Source: Littorina saxatilis
Lineage: Eukaryota > Mollusca > Gastropoda > Littorinimorpha > Littorinidae
NCBI RefSeq assembly: GCF_037325665.1
Contig: NC_090246.1
Location: 38,935,786 to 38,999,785, forward strand
Reading direction: 5' to 3'
Length of the DNA: 64,000 bases
Numbering within the stretch: the first letter of the stretch is position 1; every line of letters begins with the position of its first letter. Below the pieces are notes generated by a model. That model searched no databases and had not been told where the DNA came from. It saw only the letters and a list, made by a program, of their open reading frames with translations. A program made the translations under genes and the position numbers. Positions 57,201-64,000 of this stretch are shown here, one piece after another.

Positions 57201-58463
57201 AATAAAAAAATAAAATACAGTGGATCCTTTAGAGTAAGTCGAACGACAATAATGAAAATCGTTCATTAAAAGAATCTCTGACCTTCACTGTGCTTTGTGG
57301 GTTTTGCCAGGGGTAAACATTTTGTTCAGAGTTTTCAGGTTTCATGACCAACCCTACTTTTCCTCCTGACTCTGGAACTTTAACTCGATTTACAGACTTA
57401 TGACAGTAAACTACCTTTCTCTGACATCTAGAGGACACATCAGGTAGAAGTTCCGACCAATGACAAGCTTAATTTTGTAAAATTTTGTAAAATAAACTTA
57501 ACTGCTATAATGTAAAAAAAAAATAGTAAAAAAATAACAATTGATCTACCAAACCAATTGTTTGGCCCTGTTACCAGATTTTTTAGTTTTTTGGGCCTGA
57601 ATTATTTTGCTTGAAGCTTGTGTTACCCTAAAAAACACTAATGAGCGTGTCTCAAAGAAATACGTTGGTCAACAAATAAGTGATGATATCATTTCAACTA
57701 CACAGTCCGGATGATGTGAGTCATGTACGACTCAAATGAAACTTGTGAAGAAATATTATGGTGTGTATACCTAATCGTATAGCGTGGGTCTTATTATAGT
57801 AGACCTACAGTTTTTACATTGAATCCTTCTTAAAAAGTATGGGTCATACACGACCCACAACATCCGGACTATGTAGTTCCTAAACATTGTCAGGCGAAGG
57901 TTAAAATATACACATACCAAGTCCTAGTGCAAAGATATTGGGCAGGGGGCGTGTGACGTAGAAAAGGAAGTGAAACTGGGTCAACGTCAGAACGATCAAC
58001 CACCGCATCACGCTCACGCTGAATCTCAACTTCACTGCTCGACAAAAAGCTAGGAATGCCCACAGCACGTACAGGCCAAGAATGCCTCTCACTGCAAACC
58101 ATATTACATGCATCAAAAAGAGTTGATTAAAAAAAAAAAAGAACATCACCTCACTGAAAATTCTATCATGCCTATACTAAAAGGCAACATTTGTTTTCAC
58201 ACTAAAATTATATGAAATAATAATTTACATATTCAAGTATCTAAAAATAATCACCCCCCCCCCAAAAAAAAAACCAAGTAGAATGGAAAACTGGACCATG
58301 TACCTGACAGTGCCGATAACAGTATAACAGCTTCATTGCCTATTTTATGCACAACCACTCGTGCAATGTACACAGATAGATACAACCGACATGCACATAC
58401 ACACTGACACGCACAGTTTTACACAATTCTGTTTGGAAATGGAAGGTGCACAAGTAAACCTAG

Positions 58464-58537
<74 letters not shown>

Positions 58538-61113
58538 CTATGAGGCACAATTTCACACAACATTTTTCTTTGAAATGAAAGGAGTACATATATACCCAGA
58601 TATTGTTGATAGAACTTGCTAAGGGAGAACAGCTTGGTGAGCACCACTGCAGGGTACGCTGAGACAGACACCAACAAAGGGCCAAGGAATGTTCTTGGTA
58701 CAACTCCTGGAAACTCTAGATGATCATACTGAAACAAAACACAGAATACGGGTTTCAATGTTTCTGGAAGACATGTTTTTAACTACAGTACTTATCTATC
58801 AATCTTGAAGAAACAACTTGACAAGAAACTCATTCCAGCATTGCAGACAAAACCAAAATAAAAAAATAAAAACTTCACTATATATGTAATAAACAGCCTA
58901 AAGAAACATACATTAGAATCAAGACCCCCCCTCCCCACACACACTATTTAAGAGTAGACTTCCCATTTTTAAGACCTTGAATTTTCAGATTTTTTTGTTC
59001 ATGATCTCTTTAAATTTACCTCCATTTTAACCCTTAGGCTGGATGTCGCGACATATGTCACGCTACTTTACGTATACTGTCACCTGGTTGTCACGACATA
59101 TGTCGCGCTACTGGCTCAGTCTGTTTGGTCGGTTCCGATGATTACCTCCCATGGATACGAAAACCTATAATTATGACTGTTTTTCTTTATTTTTCTCTCT
59201 GTTAATTCACCAGTGGCTATGTAACATGTGTTACAGAATTGCACCAGTGTAAGGGTTAAGGCCTTTTCCATTTGTACGACCTGATTTAATATCTACGGTT
59301 TTTAGGAAGTCTTAAAAGCGGGTCCCACTCTTTAACCAAACAATATTAACACATGTTGAAAAACACAGACACACAACCCCCCCCCCCCCTCCCACACACA
59401 CACAGACACACACACACATACACGCATGCATGCACACAAACAATCATATCACTTCCCAAACCTTATCCAGCTGAACATCATGATTGAGAATGTCGTGCAT
59501 AGCCTGAAGATTGAAGCTCTCTTCCACCTTGGTGTAGGGGCAGATAACAAGGTGCACCACCATCAACACAGCCAGCATGGCACTCAGCATCCGCATTGAC
59601 GATGGATGCAATATCTGGAATGAATATATTTTGAGAAAAAAAAGTTGCAAAAAGCGAAATTATTACATTTAGTCAATCTGTCGAACTGACATATTGAAAT
59701 TAACAGACTGCATTATTTTTTTTATCAAAACCTTATAGCTTTGTCCCCTGTGGCCATGCGCCAAAAAAGGGCCTAACACATGCACGGAATAACCGTGCTG
59801 TAAGTGACAAGCCGGTATAGTGCATTAACGCATATAGCGTTTCACAGGAAAGCCTGTGCAGAAAGTGACAAGCCAGTATAGTGCAGTAGGGGGTAGGGCT
59901 TCACAGGAAAGCGCACTTTTCTCTTCTTTTTTTAAAAACTTTCTGAGCATGTTATTAATCCAAACATAACATATCTATATGTTTTTGGAATCAGGAAATG
60001 ATGAAGAATAAGATGGAATAACTTTTGGATTGATTACACCAATTCTAATTCCAATTAGAATTTACAGATATTTCATGACCAAACTCATTTACTCATTTTT
60101 ATCATACCAAGGAACTCTCATGTAAGCTGCATGAAGATCGGTCAAGTAGTTTTATCTGAATCGCTCTACACATGTATACACACACGCACCACCACCCTCG
60201 TCTTGATTCCCTGTATATTAAAAGATTAAGTCAAAACTTGAAAAAATGTAATAATTGGCACACACACAAACACAAAAAGAAGAAGAAAAAAAGAAAAAAA
60301 CGATTATTTCTTATAATAATTCCCCCAAAATCAGGGTCGGTAGGTTCGGTAGGTTCGGTTGAGTTTTTGTTGTGTTTTTTTCTGATTGAAGTTTGGTATC
60401 ATTTGTATTCGTGTATGCGCGTGTTGATTTTTCTTAGCTGTAAATTGTGAGATCTGTATCTCCTGGATGTCAGAGTAGAGTAACTTTACTTGCAAACTCC
60501 GCAAAATTGAACGATTTTTGAGGGGAAGAGTTAAACTTTAAAGAAAGAAGAATAAAGACCGCAGTGAATAAATGGCACATTTGTTAAAGCCCAAAGAAAA
60601 CAGTACATGTAAGATATGACAGCAAAAACAATCTTGTTCCTTTACATTTATGATTTGATTTCCACCTATAGCTATGTAGTTCCTGCTACCTCTGTCGCCC
60701 AGTTAGACCACCACCGGAACATGTAGACTACCGTACGAGAATAAATAACCGGCTCATCTGTAGGTGTCAAGAATAAGGGTTGCATCATTTTGGTGACGAT
60801 ATATCATATATATAAACAATAATTAACAGCGAAGACTGTGCTATTAGCCGTCCCGAGCTGTCTTATAAAACAGCCAGACAACTCTTTCGCATGGTAGTTT
60901 GAATGTATTTGCAGCAGTACTGAATAGTCTGACTTGTGCTGCACTTTTCTTCAGAAGTGACAGCAGACGACAATGAAACAAGCTGGATGTTTTTTTGTTA
61001 CTTTATTCTTCACTACTGCTTGCAAACAGCTACTTACCATATGATTTCCAGAAGAAGACAATAATACTTACATCCAGAAATAGGGACAACAAACTGAGCC
61101 GCTGCTGCCCCAT
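46294..61113 (-). CDS. ALG12: ALG12, dolichyl-P-mannose alpha-1,6-mannosyltransferase
   Basis: ALG12 adds the eighth mannose (alpha-1,6) to the lipid-linked N-glycan precursor in the ER lumen (family GT22). Ten coding exons join in phase: 61113-61072, 59614-59462, 58728-58596, 58091-57918, 57194-56997, 50272-50169, 49393-49167, 48806-48637, 46966-46891 and 46531-46294. They give 504 residues against 488 in human. Signature blocks are [15 protein letters not shown] (35-49), [13 protein letters not shown] in exon 3, [13 protein letters not shown] in exon 4 and HKELRFIIY (320-328). HNYPGG and AQTGVSRF follow near the C-terminus. Many hydrophobic segments fit a multipass membrane protein. The start at 61113 (MGQQRLSLL) precedes a weaker in-frame ATG in exon 2. 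The last exon ends with TEE and a stop. Confidence 0.96.
47193..47371. mobile_element. Mariner-type MITE, family Mar1, copy 2
   Basis: The left end is TACAGTCGAACCTGCC and the right end GACAGATTCAACTGTA, with TA on both sides. The interior has AGTGGTCGTTAT and GCGACCACTTG words, also present in the copy at 3761. It lies in ALG12 intron 8. Confidence 0.75.
47438..48383 (+). mobile_element. H1 element, longest copy
   Basis: The 5' end AACAAG at 47436 carries the TCGC-GTAAG-GCGA hairpin and ACATTTAGTCAAG. The 3' hairpin is at 48358-48379. An A/T stretch at about 47580-47690, flanked by GTGACGAGCCTGTTCATT repeats, is a local duplication not seen in other copies. TGACGTCA is at 48179-48186. It lies in ALG12 intron 8. 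Confidence 0.85.
49558..49936 (+). mobile_element. tRNA-derived SINE, family SA, copy 1
   Basis: The tRNA-like head has an A box (TGGCGTGGTGGTAAGAGGTC) and a B-box (GAGTTTGAATCC), and the anticodon loop could read CCU (arginine). The body of about 300 bp ends in (GAA)n. Perfect 10-bp duplications GTATCCCACC flank it at 49548-49557 and 49937-49946. It lies in ALG12 intron 6 with the head end nearer exon 7. Confidence 0.9.
50291..50660 (-). mobile_element. Repeat family H3 element
   Basis: On the minus strand it starts AACAAG (50659-50654), then a CCTC-C-GAGG hairpin, then ACACCCCC. It ends in a hairpin of ACACCCC and GGGGGTGT around a 6-base loop. That terminal hairpin is duplicated in tandem (50293-50318 and 50319-50345). 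An inner hairpin with arms TCAAAGGGAAATAACC is at about 50573-50632, and a (TTTG)n run at about 50360-50385. Its 3' end stands about 20 bp from the ALG12 exon 6 splice acceptor. Confidence 0.75.
50679..51246. mobile_element. hAT-like non-autonomous element
   Basis: The inverted ends are CAGGGCCTAGCATTG and its inverse, with TATTAT on both sides. CAGGG ends are usual for hAT, though a 6-bp and not 8-bp duplication is visible. A minus-strand frame at 51022-50816 reads [20 protein letters not shown], which recalls the BED-finger start of hAT transposases. It lies in ALG12 intron 5. Confidence 0.6.
51366..51650 (-). mobile_element. Diverged SINE, family SB
   Basis: CCTGGGAAATTCTGGTGGCT, ACCCAGGTGTGAGCATTTAG and GATTCGAACCTGCGACCT follow the order of the SB copy at 15048-15360, with many differences. 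The B-box region (GGTTCGAATCC on the minus strand) is kept, while the A-box end is degraded. It lies in ALG12 intron 5. Confidence 0.65.
52501..53097 (+). repeat. Three tandem copies of a 200-bp unit
   Basis: Copies at 52501-52700, 52701-52900 and 52901-53097 are nearly identical (CACTCGGGCAAGGTGTCTG at the start, GAGCACGTTATTTACTGTCT at the end). A partial further piece follows to about 53130. An inverted match to the TGTCTGTCTCATTTCTCACG part is at 52119-52145, so the array may lie inside a larger element with inverted ends. It lies in ALG12 intron 5. Confidence 0.92.
53140..54035. other. ALG12 intron 5, no element identified
   Basis: A short CG-rich run is at 53475-53490. ATCCAATTCCGACCGAC and TAAATCCGAC words occur several times between 53520 and 53920 and may mark an unclassified repeat. 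Confidence 0.35.
54036..54265. repeat. Compound TG/GCGT microsatellite
   Basis: (TG)n runs are broken by GCGTGCG and by two copies of a GAGCGTTGTGCGCACGTGTT segment about 115 bp apart. The open frames across it are by-products. Confidence 0.9.
54372..54521. repeat. Three tandem copies of a 50-bp unit
   Basis: GTTCAGTCTGTAGTGGATAT begins units at 54372, 54422 and 54472. Each ends with ACTATGCCACA or ACTCTGCCACA. Confidence 0.9.
54530..55668 (-). mobile_element. H1 element interrupted by an H2 element
   Basis: The minus-strand 5' end is at 55668 (AACAAG, TCGC-GTAAA-GCGA). The GCCGAGACTA hairpin block lies near 55545-55590. The middle resumes at about 54770 and runs to TGACGTCA at 54532-54539. 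The 3' end with the CA run is not found. A family H2 element (54775-55474) splits it at a point that is continuous in the copy at 37881-38764. Confidence 0.75.
54775..55474 (+). mobile_element. Repeat family H2 element
   Basis: The 5' end is AACAAG, then a GAGC-AAAC-GCTC hairpin, then GAGTCACTT. The 3' end is AGTCACTTTTTCTCAAGTGA, a hairpin that carries the same word and its inverse. Two tandem 154-bp units (55011-55164 and 55165-55318) contain TGACCTTGAAAAAGGTCAAA. A (CCGG)n run is at 55396-55417. It has no coding capacity. Confidence 0.75.
55740..56020 (-). mobile_element. H1 fragment, 5' part
   Basis: The minus-strand 5' end at about 56020 reads AACAAGTCATGTGAAGCGAT, so the first hairpin is mutated. 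The GAGACGGGTTGCCTCCGCGA block is shared with the copy at 30054. Only the first 280 bp or so remain. It lies in ALG12 intron 5. Confidence 0.65.
57697..57877. mobile_element. MITE with ACTACACAGTC ends, copy 2
   Basis: The ends ACTACACAGTCCGGATG and the inverse CATCCGGACTATGTAGT extend about 40 bp inward with few mismatches. It is 181 bp long and lies in ALG12 intron 4. Confidence 0.75.
58465..58536. repeat. CA dinucleotide microsatellite
   Basis: A pure (CA)n run of about 72 bp in ALG12 intron 3, close to exon 3. Confidence 0.95.
58960..59334. mobile_element. Mariner-type MITE, family Mar2, split
   Basis: The ends GAGTAGACTTCCCATTTTTA and the inverse of GTCTTAAAAGCGGGTCCCAC pair imperfectly. 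The interior matches the partial copy at 39145-39292. A piggyBac-type MITE at 59031-59255 splits it. It lies in ALG12 intron 2. Confidence 0.65.
59031..59255 (-). mobile_element. piggyBac-type MITE, copy 2
   Basis: The ends CCCTTAGGCTGG and CACCAGTGTAAGGG lie between TTAA at 59027-59030 and 59256-59259. In inverse orientation it aligns along its full length with 38239-38460, with few substitutions and small indels. The two insertions are therefore of similar, fairly recent age. Confidence 0.88.
59642..60252 (+). mobile_element. H1 element, eroded copy
   Basis: The 5' hairpin is eroded, but ATTACATTTAGTCAA, CATATCTATATG, GAAGATCGGTCAAGTAG and the CA run remain in family order. The 3' hairpin is partly lost (TAAGTCAAAACTTGAAAAAA). 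It lies in ALG12 intron 1, just upstream of exon 2. Confidence 0.7.
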
Positions 61114-61685
61114 CTCTGCGGCTTTTCCTTTCGGTTCCAGCAAATTTCAGGACGTGGGAAACGTGGCAAGGGAGCCAACTCGGAACTGTACAGTGTTTTC
61201 GGCAGAGTTGTGTCGTTATGACTAAAAACACAGGCGCCAGACATTGAGTCACCGTGACACAGACGAACAAAGGGAAAACTTTTGTTTTAATGGGGTAGGG
61301 GATTGCTTTTTTTCCTCCATTTTATTGTCATGTTTTGACATTATATTTGTTGGTGTAGATGACAGCAGTTGTGGTAATCTTGAACTTTAGTGTGTTAAAT
61401 TCATAGAATTCAGTGGCATTCTTTACTTATTTTTGATATAAGTCCCTGTAAACAAGCCAAAGAACATTTGTCGTAAATGACGGATTGAGCTCCAAACTTA
61501 AGCATAAGTTTGATCGACGAAAATGACGCCAAAAAGCCTACGTTTTCAACCAAGGGACATCATTTACACGACAGAGTTGCGTCCCCTGTCGCAATTCACA
61601 GATTAATTCCGTCTTTAATGACGCATGTAAACGAAATGCAATCGTACACAAAGGTACAGTTCATTCCGTGACTTCAAAGGGATCT
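61114..61685. other. ALG12 upstream region
   Basis: The ALG12 promoter and 5' UTR should lie here on the minus strand. No TATA box or other element is convincing. The left SINE target duplication AAAGGGATCT is at 61676-61685. Confidence 0.4.
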
Positions 61686-62054
61686 TCTTCTTCTTCTTCT
61701 TCTTCTTCGTTCGTGGGCTGAAACTCCCACGTATTTACGTGTATGACCGTTTTTACCCCGCCATTTAGGCAGCCATACGCCGCTTTCGGAGGAAGCATGC
61801 TGGGTATTTTCGTGTTTCTATAACCCACCGAACTCTGACATGGATTACAGGATCTTTTCCGTGCGCACTTGGTCTTGTGCTTGCGTGTACACACGAAGGG
61901 GGATAAGCCACTAGCAGGTCTGCACATAAGTTGACCTGGGAGATCGGAAAAATCTCCACACTTAACCCACCAGGCGGCCGCGGCCGGGATTCGAACCCTC
62001 GACCTTCCGATTAAGAGGCCGACGTCTTACCACCACGCCACAGCGCCCGTCCGA
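61686..62054 (-). mobile_element. tRNA-derived SINE, family SA, copy 2
   Basis: The minus-strand head has TGGCGTGGTGGTAAGACGTC and GGTTCGAATCC boxes, with an anticodon loop that could read CUU (lysine). The tail is (GAA)n at 61684-61710. Perfect 10-bp duplications AAAGGGATCT flank it at 61676-61685 and 62055-62064. The front two thirds match copy 1 closely, and the last third diverges. Confidence 0.9.
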
Positions 62055-62064
62055 AAAGGGATCT

Positions 62065-63640
62065 AAAATGACTTGTTTTACTTACAAGTGCAGCACAAGG
62101 CTGCGCCTTCAGACAATGTTGACCCTGACTTACCTGACAAACTGAATGTGTTTTATAGTAGGTTTGACCAGAAGAACCCCTCACTCGGTTACCGCCCTCC
62201 TCTCCCTGACGATGTGTCTCTTTTGGCGCCGGCATTTACCATCCAGGAGAGTGAGGTCAGGGGTCTCTTCCGTAAACAGAATCCAAGAAAGGCTTCTGGT
62301 CCTGACCTTGTCTCAACATCGACCTTGAGGTCCTGTGCTGACCAGCTCGCGCCTGTTTTTACTGACATTTTTAACACTTCTGTGCAGCAGATGTCTGTGC
62401 CACGGTGCTTCAAGTCTTCAGTAATTGTCCCAGTCCCCAAAAAGCCCAAGGTAACTCAGCTGAATGACTTCCGCCCTGTGGCACTGACATCTGTCATCAT
62501 GAAGGTCCTGGAGCGGTTGATTCTGCGGCACCTGCGGGCTTTCACAGGTCACCTGTCTGACCCACTCCAGTTTGCTTACCAAGCCAACAGGTCCGTCGAT
62601 GATGCCGTCGCCATGGGTCTTCATTTTGTCTTGCAGCACCTTGAGAACCCTCGCACCTACGCTAGAATGTTGTTCATTGATTATTCCTCCGCATTCAACA
62701 CGATCATCCCTCACAAGCTCCTCCACAAACTGATTGGTCTCGATGTCCCTCTCTCTCTCTGCCACTGGCTTCTAGACTTCTTGCTTGACCGTCCTCAGGT
62801 CGTCCGACTCAACAACTCACTCTCTGCCTCACTCACTCTAAACACTGGTGCCCCGCAGGGTTGTGTTCTGTCCCCTCTACTCTTCACCCTTTTCACCAAC
62901 GACTGCACCTCCGCTCACCCATCCACATACATAATCAAATTCTCAGACGACACCACCATTGAAGGCCTGATTTCTGACTCCAATGAGGACGCTTACCGGG
63001 GGGAGGTTCAAAGAGTGGTTGAGTGGTGCTCTGAAAATGATCTCGAGCTAAACGTTCTCAAAACAAAAGAAGTCGTTATCGACCCTCGACGAAAGAAAGA
63101 CCCCATCTTGCCCCTTGAAATAAATGGGGAAGCTGTAGAACAGGTCTCTTCATTCAAATTTCTCGGCACACTGATCTCTGAAGACCTGAAATGGGACGGG
63201 AACACCACGTCCATCATTAAGAAGTGCCAGCAGCGGCTGCACTTCCTGAGACAGTTGCGCAAGTCCCGTATGTCACAGCAAATCATGGCGCAGTTCTATC
63301 GCGCAGTCGTTGAGATCACCCTGTGTTTTTCTATCACGGTCTGGTATGGCAGCACCACGGAGAAAGAGAAACAGCTACTGGAGAGCATTGTGCGGACAGC
63401 CTCCAAAATCGCGGGCTGTGACTTCCCTTCCGTTGCCTCTATCTTTGAGTTGCGCTCAGGTCAAAAAGCAGGAAAGATTGTTCGCGACCCCTCCCACCCG
63501 GCAAACCACTTCTTCGAGCCTCTTCCATCTGGTAGGCGCTACAGAGCTTTAAAAGCCAGAACTAGTCGCTTTCGCTCTAGCTTCATCCCCCATGCTGTAC
63601 TGACAACTCCTGTAGTGAAGACGTTGTAATATACTGTAGT
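62065..63640 (+). mobile_element. 5'-truncated LINE, CR1/Rex1-like reverse transcriptase
   Basis: The open frame ends at 63629 and has no own ATG at its start. It covers the linker before the reverse transcriptase and the complete transcriptase of about 515 codons: NPRKASGPD, FIDYSSAFNTIIP (motif A), GAPQGCVLSPLLF (motif B), FSDD (motif C, serine where alanine is usual) and LELNVLKTKE. The C-terminal FEPLPSGRRYRALKARTSR block follows. The endonuclease is absent. The frame is otherwise unbroken, so the insertion is young. The first unique base follows the SINE target duplication at 62064. Confidence 0.85.
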
Positions 63641-64000
63641 TATAGGATTGGGGGGGGGGGGGGGGGTGTTCTTTTGTTACTTAGTCCTTTCACTGCATTC
63701 CATTACTGTTCTCATAACTTGTGATAGTGGAAGTATGTGCAATGTGGAATGGTCCTTATTTTTTAGGTGCTGGAGTAGTTCTGTGATGGTAGTAGTTTTG
63801 TGCAATGCGACTCTAAGTTCAGGTGCTTGAGTAGATCTGTGATAGTCTGTTAATACTGTTGTTTTAAACTGTCTAGATCATGATTATATAATTTTATGTG
63901 ATGATCTGACTAAATGATAATAATTACATGTACTACTTACTTTTAAATGGATTATAAATTTTAGGTATTGTTCTAGTATTCACTAATGTTGTATTGATAT
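63641..64000 (+). other. Likely LINE 3' UTR, to the window end
   Basis: A poly-G run at 63648-63667 is followed by two similar segments of about 60 bp (GTGCAATGTGG and GTGCAATGCGA, AGGTGCTGGAGTAG and AGGTGCTTGAGTAG). No tail is reached before the window ends. Confidence 0.4.

Noticed and set aside
59440-59460. Extension of ALG12 exon 2 past AAG with codons V-W-E
   Set aside because: Exon 3 begins with TAT (Y) as in the human [10 protein letters not shown] block, so the GTTTGG after AAG is the donor and not coding sequence.

Overview
The window reads as animal nuclear DNA, most likely from a marine gastropod mollusc. Three host genes have GT-AG introns, most of the sequence is repeats, and there are many CA/GT and GA microsatellites. 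A periwinkle-like caenogastropod is my best guess: the commonest repeat resembles ones I associate with Littorina, but I could not search for it. There are no bacterial operons, CRISPR arrays, rRNA genes, retrovirus-like or Polinton-like elements.

Layout. Positions 1-18000 hold no convincing gene, only repeats: an old copy of the commonest element (716-1330), a 70-bp-arm inverted repeat (2311-2478), a mariner-type MITE (3761-3944), retroposon tails, a tRNA-derived SINE and microsatellites. A single-exon PERCC1-like gene (+) lies at 18059-19153 and is followed by two long GA tracts. From 21.1 to 29 kb there is an insertion cluster: a LINE whose uninterrupted 1518-codon frame begins inside a minisatellite, a complete 2-kb foldback element with long inverted ends and a polypyrimidine core, and a broken THAP-domain exon next to it. 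TYW3 (+, seven exons, 32292-40207) converges on ADPRM (-, two coding exons, 42092-43948). ALG12 (-, ten coding exons, 46294-61113) fills most of the rest, and its introns hold many mobile elements. The window ends in a SINE with perfect 10-bp target duplications next to a 5'-truncated LINE.

Gene functions. The host genes are unrelated housekeeping enzymes plus one regulatory-type protein: wybutosine synthesis in tRNA-Phe (TYW3), ADP-ribose/CDP-alcohol hydrolysis (ADPRM), the mannosyltransferase that adds the eighth mannose to the N-glycan precursor (ALG12), and a PERCC1-like protein. I reconstructed the TYW3 and ALG12 exons by joining frames at splice sites, and they join in phase throughout. 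ADPRM has a one-base phase conflict at its single coding junction.

Most interesting signal. Three sequence-unrelated repeat families, called H1, H2 and H3 here, share one end architecture: AACAAG, a short hairpin, then a word X at the 5' end, and X-loop-X' as a hairpin at the 3' end. H1 has about ten copies. Internal microsatellites or tandem repeats are present, as in non-autonomous Helentron-type (HINE/DINE-1-like) elements. Copies lie against the TYW3 stop codon and the ALG12 exon 6 splice acceptor. Two copies of a piggyBac-type MITE with TTAA duplications are each nested in an older transposon, which gives relative ages.
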